Assembly (NCBI GenBank): GCA_963575745.1 | Contig: CAUYUJ010001381.1 | Coordinates: 113,469-177,468, forward strand | Direction: 5' to 3' | Length of the DNA stretch: 64,000 nucleotides | Origin: Prorocentrum cordatum | Lineage: Eukaryota; Sar; Dinophyceae; Prorocentrales; Prorocentraceae | In this document: positions 10,012 through 20,887 of the stretch, in pieces | Layout of the letters: the number at the start of each line of letters is the position of its first letter | Numbering within the stretch: position 1 is the stretch's first letter | Made by a program: the position numbers and the translations under genes | Notes under the pieces: generated by a model | What the model was told of the DNA's origin: nothing | What the model saw: only the letters and a program-made list of their open reading frames with translations | Database searches by the model: none

Positions 10012-10531
10012 GAAGGATCGAGCGAGAGCCAGGCGGCCAACATATTTTCATAGCCAGGTGAACAAAGTAAGACTGGGATACTGAGGTGGAGAAGGGCCTG
10101 GCCACAGCGCGACGCAAAGGCATGAAGGCGCACGCGCGACAATGGTTTGCGTTCTTGGGGATTCCGAGAGACAATGGTACTGGTTTCGTTTGTGCTGACA
10201 AGAGCAGGCGCATCATGTGTTGGGGGCATCGGGGCGGGGCACCAAACATAAGGTGAAATGCGTGGATGCAGGAGTTAGTGAGATGCGTTGTTCGGGAAGG
10301 GCTAGGTTCGATAGTAACCATGGCAGTGTGCCCTTGTCTCACGGCCTCGCAAGCCGATCGACCTGTTGCCAATTTCACTTTATCATTGTTTGGTTCGCTC
10401 TCTCGCTCTCTTTCTCTTTGTTTCTTTCTCTCTCTCTCTCTCTCTTTCTCTGTCGCTCTCTTTTGCCCCAGCCCTCCTTGGTTGGGTATTCGTTTTGAAT
10501 AGAGGGGTGTGGTCGCGCCCTCCTTCTCCCG
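10012..10531. other. Unique spacer with a short (CT)n run
   Basis: No gene seen. A pyrimidine-rich CT run lies at about 10397-10460, opposite in strand sense to the (GA)n tract upstream. Confidence 0.5.
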
Positions 10532-12632
10532 CCCCCCCCCCTGTGGTCGCCGTCCCTGGGGGGGCTGCGATCTGCAAAACTGTCGCCACTTTCGAGGGCT
10601 GCTGGTGGGTCCAGCGGGGTGAGGCACCGCGCGGATCTGAGCGAGACCTCGCCGTCCCTGGGGGGCTGCGATCTGCGAAGCTGTCGCCGCTTTCGACGGC
10701 TGCTGGTGGGTCCAGCGGAGTGAGGCACCGCGCGGATCTGAGCGGGACCTCGCCGTCCCTGGGGGGCTGCGATCTGCGAAATTGTCGCAACTTTCGGGGG
10801 TTGCTGGTGGATCCAGCGGAGTGGGGCACCGCGCGGATCTGAGCGAGACCTCGCCGTCCCTGGGGGGCTGCGATCTGCGACATTGTCGCCACTTTCGAGG
10901 GCTGCTGGTGGGTCAGCGGAGTGAGGCACCGCGCGGATCTGAGCGAGCCCTCGCCGTCCCTGGGGGGCTGCGATCTGCGAAGTTGGTGCCACTTTCGAGG
11001 GCTGCTGGTGGGTCCAGCGGAGTGGGGCACCGCGCGGATCTGAGCGAGACCTCGCCGTCCCTGGGAGGCTACGATCTGCGAAACCGTCGCCACTTTCGAA
11101 GGCTGCTGGTGGGTCCAGCGGAGTGAGGCACCGCGGGGATCTGAGCGAAACCTCGCCGTCCTTGGGGGGCTGCGATCTGCGAAACGGTCGCCACTTTCGA
11201 TGGCTGCTGGTGGGTCCAGCGGGGTGAGGCACCTCGCGGATCTGAGCGAGACCTCGCCGTCCCTGGGGGGGTGCGATCTGCGAAGTTGTCGCCACTTTCG
11301 AGGGCTGCTGGTGGGCCCAGCGGAGTGAGGCACCGCGCAGATCTGAGGAGGACCTCGCCGTCCCTGGGGGGCTGCGATCTGCGACATTGTCGCCGAGGGC
11401 TGCTGGTGGGTCCAGCGGGGTGAGGCGCCGCGCGGTCTGAGCGGACTTCGCCGTCCCTGGGGGTTGCGATCTGCGAAATTGTCGCCACTTTCGAGGGCTG
11501 CTGGTGGGTCCAGCGGAGTGAGGCACCGCGCGGATCTGAGCGAGACCTCGCCGTCCCTGGGGGGCTGCGATCTGCGAAACTGTCGCCACTTTCGAGGGCT
11601 GCTGGTGGGTCCAGCGGAGTGAGGCACCGCGCGGATCTGAGCGAGACCTCGCCGTCCCTGGGAGGGCTGCGATCTGCGAAACGGTCGCCACTTTCGACGG
11701 CTGCTGGTGGGTCCAGCGGAGTGAGGCACCGCGCGGATCTGAGCGGGACCTCGCCGTCCCTGGTGGGCTGCGTCTGCGAAACGGTCGCACTTTCCTTGGT
11801 GGGTCCAGCGGGGTGAGGCACCGAGCGGGACCTCGCCGTCCCTGGGGGCTGCGATCTGCGAAACTGTCGCCACTTTCGAGGGCTGCTGGTGGGTCCAGCG
11901 GAGTGAGGCACCGCGCGGATCTGAGCGAGACCTCGCCGTCCCTGGGGGGCTGCGATCCGCGACATTGTCGCCACTTTCGAGGGCTGCTGGTGGGTCCAGC
12001 GGAGTCTGAGCGGGACCTCGCCGTCCCTGGGGGGCTAAGATCTGCGACATTGTCGTCACTTTCGAGGGCTGCTGGTGGGTCCTGCGGAGTGAGTCACCGC
12101 GAGGGTCTGAGCGAGACCTCGCCGTCCCTGGGGGGCTGCGATCTGCGACATTGTCGCCACTTTCGAGGTCTGCTGGTGGGTCCAGCGGAGTGAGGCACCG
12201 CGCGGATCTGAACGGGACCTCGCCGCCCCTGGGGGGTTGCGACCTGCGACACTTTCGAGGACTGCTGGTGGGTCCAGCGGAGTGAGGCACCGCGCGGATC
12301 TGAGCGAGACCTCGCCGTCCCTGGGGGGTTGCGATCTGCGAAATTGTCGCCACTTTCGAGGGCTGCCGGTTGGTCCAGCGGAGTGAGGCACCGCGGGGAT
12401 CTGAGCGGGACCTCGCCGTCCCTGGGGGGCTGCGATCTGCGACATTGTCGCCACTTTCGAGGGCTGCTGGTGGGTCCTGCAGAGTAAGGCACCGCGGGTA
12501 TCTGAGCGGGACCTCGCCGTCCCTGGGGGGCTGCGATCTGCGACATTGTCACCACTTTCGAGGACTGCTGGTGGGTCCAGCGGAGTGAGGCACCGCTTGG
12601 ATCTGAGCGGGACCTCGCCGTCCCTGGGGGGG
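10532..12632 (+). repeat. 101-bp tandem repeat array, about 21 copies
   Basis: The anchor CTGCGATCTGCGA recurs at 10564, 10666, 10767, 10868, 10968, 11069, 11170, 11271, 11372 and so on to 12531. Most spacings are 100-102 bases; a few shortened units are 81-93 bases. Each unit also carries CTTTCGAGGGCTGCTGGTGG and GCGGATCTGAGCGAGACCTC. Copies differ by scattered substitutions. The unit has almost no stop codons in any minus-strand frame, so very long frames (up to 656 codons) cross it. Because 101 is not a multiple of 3, those frames cycle through all three phases and are probably not genes. Confidence 0.95.
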
Positions 12633-12635
12633 CTC

Positions 12636-12830
12636 TGGAGAGCTGCCGTGGGATACGAGGCGCAACGGGCAATTGGCACAGCCAACGGGGGTTAATTCGT
12701 GAAACAGGCCATCTTCCGGGCGATGGCCATAACGTTGCGCCTGCACGTATCCCGCGGGGGTTCTCAAGAGCTGCTGCGGGATACGTTGGGTGTAACGGGC
12801 GCATGCCACAGCCAACGGGGGTGATTTGTT
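12636..12830. repeat. Pair of about 65-bp direct repeats with an inverted fragment between
   Basis: GAGAGCTGCCGTGGGATACG...CACAGCCAACGGGGG (12636-12692) recurs as AAGAGCTGCTGCGGGATACG...CACAGCCAACGGGGG (12766-12822). Between them lies CACGTATCCCGCGGG, an inverted match to GCGGGATACGT. This marks the downstream end of the 101-bp array. Confidence 0.7.
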
Positions 12831-13440
12831 ATTACGTAGCCCTTAGATCTTGATCGGGGGCCTGCGAGCCTTCCGATTGCTGCTCGCAAAATCACATGCG
12901 TCCATGTTACGTCATCGCCCCCGTTGTGGCAATCCTGATGTGTTTATGCCCCGCATTGCGCAACGGTTGGGTACGTCGCCAGGGTAATTTTCTCTAGCTA
13001 TGTGTCATTTCCCGTTCGTTCATCATGCCTCATTTTCGTATTCCGTGCCTGATCCCTTCTTGGAAACCGCCGAGTGTTGTAGCGATGGGAGGTCGCCACA
13101 CTTGACTCACGGATATGATAATATCAGTGGCTTCCCTCCACTCGATTTGGTATCATGTTGTCCAGGCGCGTTCAACCATTCTTGGTTGGAGTCACAGCAG
13201 GTCCTTGAGGCGTCGAAGCTTCTACGCCTTGCAGTTGGCATGGCCCGCGGCATTCTTTCATCGTCGTCGTTGTCGTTTATCAGTCTGATTATTCTCCTCG
13301 CCGCCTTCTCCCCGCCTCTTGTCATCCTCCTCTCTTTCCTCCTCCACGTCCTCCTGTCGCCCCTCCTCCCGCTCCTCCTCCCTCCTTGTCCTCGCTCTTC
13401 CACATGTCACCGTGTTCACCCCCCGCCCCCTCAGGAGGGG
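12831..13440. other. Unique sequence, no gene recognised
   Basis: A 152-codon plus-strand frame starts at 13000, but its second half is Leu/Pro-rich translation of a CTCC-type pyrimidine tract (about 13310-13400). No domain or homologue comes to mind. Confidence 0.4.
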
Positions 13441-13565
13441 GACGGCGACCAGCTGTGACGACGACTGACGGTGACGCCCGACGACGACGTCGACGACGGC
13501 GACGACGACGACGGCGGCGACGACGACGGCGGCGGTGATTGTGGCGGCGGCGGCGGCGACAGCTG
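13441..13565. repeat. Compound (GAC)n/(GGC)n trinucleotide repeat
   Basis: GACGACGAC and GGCGGCG blocks alternate on the plus strand. Confidence 0.9.
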
Positions 13566-13699
13566 CCGGAAATTGGTGGCGGCGCAGGGTCCGCCCATGG
13601 GCCTGAAGCGGGGGGCCTGTGCCGCCGCCGCGCTGAGGGACAGCCAGATCCTGGCTCTTCCGCTGGGCAGGGGATTGTTCAAGAGTTGGAGCTTTGGCA

Positions 13700-13965
13700 T
13701 ATCAGCACGAGCCTCCTTCCTCCCCTTCCCTTCTCCTTCGTATCCCTCCTCATCCTTCTCCTCTTTCTTCTTCTTCTCTCTCCTTTTGATCCATCTAGAA
13801 AGTGATATATATATGTATACATATACACTAGTTTTAAGCATCTGCTTCCCTTTTAATCTGACCAGCCAGCGGGCGATACTCCTTTTCTTCTTCCTCGTTA
13901 TCCTCCTTCCTCGTTCCTCTTTATTCCCTTCCTTCCTTCATCCCTGCGTAGCAGTTCTGCCTCAA
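13700..13965. repeat. Pyrimidine-rich tract with a short TA-rich run
   Basis: TCC/TTC-rich sequence is interrupted at about 13803-13830 by ATATATATGTATACATATA. Confidence 0.7.
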
Positions 13966-14041
13966 TCGATCAAGCGATCAATTCTTAGTACCCAAGCTCC
14001 TCTATCAGCTTATATTCACTACATTCGCAGTTTCTTTCACG

Positions 14042-14416
14042 TTGATCGCACCATGGTTGGCAGCGGTGCCAGACAAAGAGAAAGGTAAACGCCACGGTGG
14101 CCACACATGGTCGACTCCAGAGACGCAGAAGAAGAAACGGGAGGAGGACATTCAGAGAGGGGACGATCCAGCCATGAATTCGACAAGAGTTATGGCTGCA
14201 GCTACCGCCCCTCAACGGTATAAGGAGTACGAGGAACGCACGGACCCCCGGCTCAATACGATCTCCGACCAAAGATCTTCGGCCCTCAGTTTCGACTTTG
14301 GCTCCCACCCCACCTGCGCCCCCGCGCAATCGCAACCCAACGTGGCTTCGGCGTCAGACGGCCCCGATTCCAGATATGACTCACCCTCGGCTGCTTCCGA
14401 CCGCAGGCAGTCTTAG
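14042..14416 (+). CDS. Hypothetical polar protein or exon
   Basis: A 124-codon frame with a mixed polar composition (Lys, Arg, Glu, Gln, Ser, Asp) that is unlike the low-complexity translations around it; for example the segments ETQKKKREEDIQRGDD and PQRYKEYEERTDPRLNTISD. No known motif, signal or membrane segment. It could be an exon or the remains of one. The first ATG of the frame is used; upstream DNA is pyrimidine-rich. Confidence 0.25.
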   Translation: MIAPWLAAVPDKEKGKRHGGHTWSTPETQKKKREEDIQRGDDPAMNSTRVMAAATAPQRYKEYEERTDPRLNTISDQRSSALSFDFGSHPTCAPAQSQPNVASASDGPDSRYDSPSAASDRRQS

Positions 14417-14797
14417 GACCATCCACCTAAAGGAGCATCGGCATGCCCGTCCCGACGTTTCTCGCAGCTGCGGCGGAGGGCGACGGACCTGCAGAAACAC
14501 GTCCGGAGATGTGCCGTTGTGTATCCTGCGCCGTGGACGCACTATTTCCGGCTCCATCGCGACGCTCCCCACCAGCGTCGCCAGTGGTTCAATGCTCGAG
14601 GCAATGCCCGGCGCTCGTTCTCAGGGGTCTGAAAAACTGCGCTTGCAGGACGGCTCGCCGACCCGACCTCATCGGCCTGGCCACGTCCGCGAACACCGGC
14701 TTCATCATCTTGGTCGCCAGCGGCTCGGCAATCCTCGCGCCGACCGGCGTGCCAGCGCCTATAGTCGGGTATAGCCAGGACCCCGTGTAAGGCGACC
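14417..14797. other. No gene recognised
   Basis: GC-rich DNA with overlapping short frames on both strands and no motif I can name. Confidence 0.4.
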
Positions 14798-14957
14798 CGG
14801 TTAGTGGAAGGGCCCTGGGGCCCCTGAATTGGCCAGATTCACTAAACCAGGTTTGCCGTAATTTGTGTTTTTCGGGTGACGGCAGTTCCGGTTAGTGGAA
14901 ATAGGAGGGGGGGGGCGCCCCCGGTACAAATCATTAAACCAGGTTCCACTAAACCCA
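14798..14957. mobile_element. Small twin-hairpin, MITE-like sequence
   Basis: CGGTTAGTGGAA occurs at 14799 and again at about 14891. Each copy is followed by its near-inverse: TTCACTAAACC near 14838 and TTCCACTAAACCC at 14943-14955. The result is two hairpins in tandem, the second with an inner GGGGGCGCCCCC stem. The outer ends (GGTTAGTGGAA and TTCCACTAAACC) resemble terminal inverted repeats of a 150-160 bp non-coding element. No transposase was seen. Confidence 0.5.
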
Positions 14958-15039
14958 GTTCTGCCAACGCCCGATATAGGGCTGCGTCTCGCAGACAGCG
15001 CTCCCGCCGATGAGAAGCACCGCGCCGGCCCCATGAACG

Positions 15040-15440
15040 CAACTGGCCTCCAGCGCCGATCGGCGCTGACCGATGCCGACCACCAGCGAGAACGATTCAA
15101 TCGCAACCGACCAGCAGCGTTCAACCAGATCAAGTAAATGTTCCGACCGCCACCATCCAGCAGAGCCAGCGTGCCAAATTATCGACCCCCGCAAACCGCG
15201 GCCGGACAACAGCGTTGACCACCCGACCTGAGCCGACCAGCGGCGCCCGCCAGCGCCCGCCAGCAGCGACCGACCGCGACGATTCGACCTCGACTTGCGC
15301 ATAGCACTGTTCAAACCACCAACGCCAGACGTCCACAGAATACCGACCAGCAGCGCTGACCAGCACCGACCAATATCGATACCGCCACCGACAGGCGACG
15401 CGAACAACAGCGACTGCCGCCGATTAGCAGCGCCAAGCAG
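15040..15440. repeat. Degenerate GACCAGCAGCG-type repeats
   Basis: CGACCAGCAGCG, CGACCAGCGGCG and GACCAGCACCG recur irregularly. On the minus strand they give repeated Arg-Cys-Trp-Ser and Leu-Leu-Val-Gly motifs within a 287-codon frame (14949-15812), which I regard as a by-product of the repeat. Confidence 0.6.
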
Positions 15441-17535
15441 CCCAACCGTCGACCTCCCACCGCCATTCACGGGCAGAGCAGGCAGAGGAAGATGATGAAG
15501 AAGAGGCAAGTACAGCACCTTGGAGAGCGACTTCCTTGCGGCATCCTTGCGATTTCGACAATCATGCCATAGCTCTGGTGGCGGGCGAGCCGACCGTGCG
15601 AGCGTCGGCTGCGACGCCCCCACTTCCCTTGCCCAACCGCCCCCTCTGACTGGCCCCGCACTGCGTGGACGGGGCGATGTCCTTGCCAGTGAAGCCGCCG
15701 GGGCAGCCGGCCGCGACGTCGGCGTCGATGTCGCAGTCATGTACAGAAGCGCGTTATTTTTAATCACAAGCGACCAGATGGATGAGTGATTACAGGATTT
15801 GCGTAGTTTCAATGATGCAACGAGAATTGTAGATTATTTCCCACGGTCATATTTTCGCCAGGTTTTGCGGCGATTGCCGTTCGCGCGGAGTCGCACTCTT
15901 CCTGCTTGGATGCCGGGGCATTTTTCCAGTATTTCAAGCCGCCTGCGATAGAACTGCGACGCTCACAATCAAGGAGGGAAAAAACAGATTCCAATTAATT
16001 TTGGCACGTTTCCCCCACGTTTGGCGCGCGGACAAGACGCAACATCTATGCGACGCCGTCGGTGCTTTGTTTAAAGAGGCCCGCTTTCGACGCTTCTGCG
16101 CAGTTCTAGCCGCCGACGCCCAAGTCGGCTCGCGAGCGCGCCCTCCGCGCGAGCCCTTCGCGGCGGCGCCGGCCCTGAGGGGCCCTGATCCGACGCGTGT
16201 TTTCGATTCGTGGACACCCCGCGGATTTAGCGACGGGGGCTTCCGAGGTCAACGGTTGAGCCGCTGGCCAACGAATGAGCGGCTCGCAAGCGTGGGCGCG
16301 TTCTTCTGCGACCCCCCTGCCGAATTGGTCGCCCGCGCGGCGGCGGGCGGCCGGCCCCGACAGTGCGACCGCGGCGGGCGGGCGGGCATTTGCTGCCCGC
16401 GTGCCAGAACTCCGTGTCCAGCGACGTTATCGACCTCGACTCGGATCGCCAAGCCGCGTCAGCGCACGCGCCTTCAGGCACTCTCTGGGCTTTTTGGCGG
16501 CCTCTTGGGCCGTATGGATGTCATCTTGGGCGTCTTGGAGCAATCTTTCGGCGACTCCGCGCCTCTAGGACAGTGTCGGGAGCGTCCCGGCGCCCTCTCG
16601 GCGCGCTCCTGGATCGCTCTGGGGGACCAGGCCGGGCGTCGGCCGGGTTCTTTTTCGTCCGGGGACTTCCAGGGGCCGCCCCGCCCGCGCGAAGTAGCCA
16701 TACGGTTCACCAGTTGCCGGAATTCTTAGCACGCCTCCGGCACGTTGGGCTGGCGATTTTCCTACTTACACGGGTTCGTCTATTATATCAGCTTCAATTC
16801 CTACACCCACATTTCAGAGGCTACGGCCTCCTGCGCTCTGTTCAAGAGGCCCTGGGTCCTTCGGTGCCCGGTACCGGCTCCGTTCCGCTCCTTCCTCATT
16901 TCTTTTTCTTCCTCACTTCTTCCTCCCCCTCGTCCCTCTTCCCTCCTCCCTTCCTCTCACCCTTTCATTTCTTTCTCACTTTCTTCCTTCCTGCATCTTT
17001 CCTTCTTCTTCCTCTTTCTTCCTCGTTTTCGGCGCCTGGTGACCGGTCTCGGGTCCCAGCACCTTCAAACATCGATCTGTGACGCGAGAGCGGCCAGGAT
17101 GGACCCCAGGAGGGGTCTGTGGTCCGGTCTTGAGCAAATTTTAGAGGTGGGCAAACATGTTGACGCCGCTGCGCCTTCCCCGCTGTCGGCCTCATGAGCT
17201 TTCCCGGAGGGTCCTCATCGCCACGGCCAGGTCCGCCTCGAAGTCCTGGTCCGAGCGCGTCCAGGGAGAGTTCCGGGGAGCATCGGTATCAGTATCAGGA
17301 AGTTGAATACACATGGCGTGGCTGGCCTGGGCGCGAGCTGGCTACACATGTGTCCTGATGTCTTTCCAGCGTCAGCCAGTGAATATCGAAGGAGTCTCGG
17401 GCGCCTGGCCCCTCAATGGCCGTGCAGGCCAGACTTCCGCACGTGTATCCAGTGCGTGTCCACCGCCCGCTGCTCCCCGGGGGGACCGTGGGGCGGGACT
17501 CCAGAACTTGAGGATGTGCATGCTTCTGGCGGTGC
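15441..17535. other. Mixed sequence, no gene recognised
   Basis: Several open frames overlap, including 242 codons at 16001-16729, but none shows a domain. Part of it (about 16485-16560) carries the CTTGGGC-type motif seen more strongly elsewhere. A TTCCTCC pyrimidine tract lies at about 16885-17030. Confidence 0.4.
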
Positions 17536-17539
17536 CAGC

Positions 17540-17633
17540 AGTCGTCGGCGGCGGCGGCGGCGGCGGAGGAGGAGGAGAAGGAGGAGGAGGAGGAGGAGGA
17601 GGAGGAGGCGGAGGAGGAGGAGGAGGAGGACAC
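17540..17633. repeat. (GGC)n then (GGA)n trinucleotide repeat
   Basis: GGCGGCGGC changes into GGAGGAGGA on the plus strand. Confidence 0.95.
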
Positions 17634-18030
17634 GGAAGGGGGGGAGCGCTGTGGCTAGCAGGTCGGGAGCCGGGGGGGCACGCAGCGTTTCAGCTGAAGC
17701 TGCCGCCGCCGCTGCTCCCGTTGCCGCGCGCTCGGTTTTTCAGTCCCGCTCCACCTCTGGTCACCGCCTCCGTGGGGCGTCCACCGCCTGCCCTCCCTCC
17801 GTCGCCCGGCCGCTCTGCTTCCCCTGGGTTCGGGAGCGCGATGGGGCGAGGTTCTGGGCGGTGCCACTGGCCATACCGCTCACGATGCCACGGAGGTGCT
17901 CATGCTCAGCGACTCCAACAAGATGTCCGTCGCGCCGGAGGGGACCGGGAGCTGCCCCTGCCGTTGCTGCTGCTCGGCCTGTACTGTGCGGGGGCGAGCC
18001 CCCTGGGATGCACCTGCCCTCGACCACCCA
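17634..18030. other. No gene recognised
   Basis: GC-rich sequence with overlapping open frames on both strands and no identifiable motif. Confidence 0.4.
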
Positions 18031-18240
18031 CACAGGGTCCATGTCGATCCGATTCGATGTTGATTTCGGCCAGCCCGATCCGATCCGATCCGATTCCGAT
18101 AACGATTCCGAGTACGCGATGCGGTCCGATGTCTGCATGGCGCTGGTGTGAATCCTGGCGCAGCGGATCCGATTTGATTTTGGCTCCGTTTCCGATACGA
18201 CGCACATTTCGATTCGATCCGATTTTTCGATTCGACGCTG
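18031..18240. repeat. Degenerate GATCCGATTC repeats
   Basis: GATCCGATCCGATCCGATTC and relatives (TCGATTCGATCCGAT) recur irregularly over about 200 bases. A related ATCGGATTG-type cluster lies at 45680-45800. Confidence 0.75.
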
Positions 18241-19075
18241 ACTGGTATTGCTTACGTCGCCCCCCAAGCAGGAAGTTTTACAGGGACGTGCCCAGCCCAG
18301 CCAAGGCCGGTAGCACCCAGGGCGATGTGGTCTCGCTTGAACCTCTGTTGGGCGGCACTGCGCTGGGCTCCCCTGGAGATGCAGGAAGTAGTGAGCAGTG
18401 CAAGTTTCCGTTGCGCAGCGCGCACACAAGCGAGGTCTCAGTTGTGCCCCCGTGCGGCACTGCTCCGCTGTACCCAGGAGGGTGCCAGGAAATCTCAGGG
18501 CGCCGCCGGGGGTTGGGGGGGGGACCAGCTCAGGGGGAGGAGTATTGACCCCCAATCGCCAGTTCCTCATCGATCTGGGCCTGGGTGCCCCAACCTGCCC
18601 TCGGATTCGGGCCTCCCATCGGGGGTCCATCGCCGATCTATCGGCGATGCATCTTCGATTCCAGGTCATAGCCCCCCCCCCTGAGCCAGCGCCCGCCCCG
18701 CCTGTCGTCGCCGTCGCCCCTCTCGAGAAAGGGTCGAGCAGCACCGAGGAGATGCGAGTGGCCTTGTTTGGGCGCCCTCCGGGTGGGCCTCCGCTCGAGC
18801 CCCTTCTTCGACGGCGCAGTTGCGCTTTGGCAGCGCGCGCTTCGCCGGACTTCCCAGGGGCCTCTGGAGATCCTGGGAGTGGCGGCAGCTATGCATTTGG
18901 CAGCACCCTTCGAGGCGAGGTCTTACTTGGGTGCCCGTTGGGCTGCGCTCCCCTGGTCGTTCCAGGGGCCCAGCAAGCAGCGGCCGCTGCACGTCTGGCA
19001 GCGCTCCCTCCGCGGGGACGCGAGCAGTTGAGCCTCACGGTTCTGGCTCCCCTGGGTTCCCTGGGCTCAGGAAGT
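18241..19075. other. GC-rich sequence with weak internal duplication
   Basis: The phrases GGGCTCCCCTGGAGATGCAGG (about 18365) and CTCCCCTGG...CAGGAAGTATTGG (about 19045-19080) suggest old diverged repeats. Open frames here show no domain. Confidence 0.35.
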
Positions 19076-19295
19076 ATTGGCACTTGCACGTGTGACGATC
19101 ACAACCACGATAGCGGCGGCGGCCGTGGTCACGACGACGACGGCGGCGGCGAACACGACGACGATCTCGAACGGAGGGGGAATGGCAGGGCCCGCGCCTG
19201 AGAGCGCGGCGGCGGGAGCCGGCGACCATCAGGCTGGACGGCGGCCGCTTCATGGAGGGGTGGGCCTCTCCTCACTCTCACAGACGCTCCAGGCA

Positions 19296-20368
19296 GAAGG
19301 AGAAGGGAGGAGGGAGGAGGGAGGACAGATGAGGAAGGAGGAAGGAGGAGGGAGGGCGGAGGGCGGAGGGCGGAGGGAGGAGGGAGGAGGAGGGGGAGGA
19401 GGAGGAGGTAGGGGGGGAGGAGGGGGAGGAGGGAGGAGGGAGGAGGGGGGAGGAGGGAGGGGGAGGAGGGAAGGAGGGAGGAGGGGGAGGGAGAGGAGAG
19501 GGAGGAGGAGGGAGGAGGGAGGGAGGAGGGAGGGGGAGGGAGGAGGGCGGAGGGAGGAGGTGGGAGGGAGGAAGGAGGAGGAGGAGGGGGAGGAGGGATG
19601 AGGAAGGAGGGGAGGGAGGGAGAGGGAGGCGGGGGGGGGAGGAGGGGGGGAGGAGGAGGAGGGGAGGGGAGGAGGGAGGAGGGAGGAGGAAGGAGGGAAG
19701 AGGGGAGGGAGGGAGGAGGGAGGGGGAGGAGGGAGGGGGGGGGCGGAGGGAGGAGGGAGGGAAAGGAAGGCGGGAGAGAGGAGGGGAGAAGAGAGAGGAG
19801 GAAGGGAGGCGGGGGGAGGGAGGAGGAGGAGGGAGGGAGGATGACGGAGGGAGGAGGAAGGAGGAGGGAGGATGGAGGAGGAAGGAGGGAGGGGGAGGAG
19901 GGAGGAGGAAGAGGAGGAATAGGAGCAAGAGGAGGACGAGGATGACAAGGAGGAAAGGAGGAAGAGAGGGGAGGAGGAAGAGGAGGAGGAGAGGAGGAGG
20001 AGGAGGAGGGAGGAGGAGGAGGAGGATAAGGAGGACCGTGAGGAAGAGGAGGACGAGTAAGAGGAGGAGGAGGAAGAGGAGTAGGGAGGAGGGAGAGGAG
20101 AGAGGAGGACGAGGAGGAGGAGAAGGAGGAGGAGAAGGCGGAGGAGGAGGAGGAGGAGGAGGCGGAAACGGCGGAGTAGTAGTAGGAGGAAGATGATGAG
20201 AATGACGAGCGAAGAGGCAAGAGGAAGAGGAGAAGGAGGAGTGGAGGAGGATGGGGAGGAGCAGGAGGAGGAGGAGGAGCAGGAGCGGGAGCAGGAGGAG
20301 AAGGAGGAAGGGGAGGAGAAGGAGGGAGGAGGAGGAGGAGGTTGAGGAGGAGGAGGAGGAGGTTGAGG
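19296..20368 (+). repeat. Kilobase (GGA)n homopurine tract
   Basis: About 1.07 kb that is almost entirely G and A on the plus strand, built on GGA with GGGA variants. Pro/Ser/Leu or Gly/Arg/Glu proteins read from it are artefacts. Long homopurine mirror-like DNA can form triplex structure. Confidence 0.97.
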
Positions 20369-20887
20369 GTCGCCGTCGTCACTGCCGTCGGCAGTGCCGC
20401 GGACCCCAGGTTGGGGGACGCCGTCGGCACGAGGAGCGGGCATTGTGCCGCTGCCTCGTGCACCGTGGGCGGGATCCGCTGTCACGGGGGGGTGGTAAGG
20501 GAGGCGCTCGTCGAGCACCCTAAGGCCGCCCCCCAGGTCCGTCGCTCCCGTTTCGGACGGGGGAAGGCGTTTTCTTGCCCCGCCCCTCGGTGGAAGCAGA
20601 GGAGACTGCCGTTGTGGTCTCTGGAGACCCCTCCGCTGCTTTGCCGAGCGCATCGTCAGCCCTCCGAGAGGACGTGAACGATGCGGGTTTCATCCCGATA
20701 TCTCGCCAAGACGAGAGTTCGGGATCGGACTAATGTTGAGGGGTGAGCTGCTTGGCCTTTGGGCGGTCTCCTCGATCGAGGAGGCGGTCCTGCGGCCTCG
20801 CAGCTCTCCTCCGAATATTCTACTGCAGTTTGCCTCTTGCTGTCGCAGATGCACTGTAAAGGGGCCTGGGCGTTGATGCCACAAAAG
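20369..20887. other. 519-bp unique insert inside (GGA)n
   Basis: A non-repetitive segment bracketed by purine tracts. The 9-mer AGGTTGAGG occurs at both edges (20360-20368 and 20888-20896), which could be a target-site duplication. No coding potential or terminal inverted repeats recognised. Confidence 0.4.

Noticed and set aside
9183-10229. Ser-Leu-rich minus-strand protein of several hundred residues
   Set aside because: It is the translation of (GA)n; the non-repeat part has no domain and is equally open on the other strand.
10532-12632. CRISPR-like array
   Set aside because: The whole 101-bp unit repeats, with no unique spacers and no cas genes. The 83-bp and 89-bp arrays fail for the same reason.
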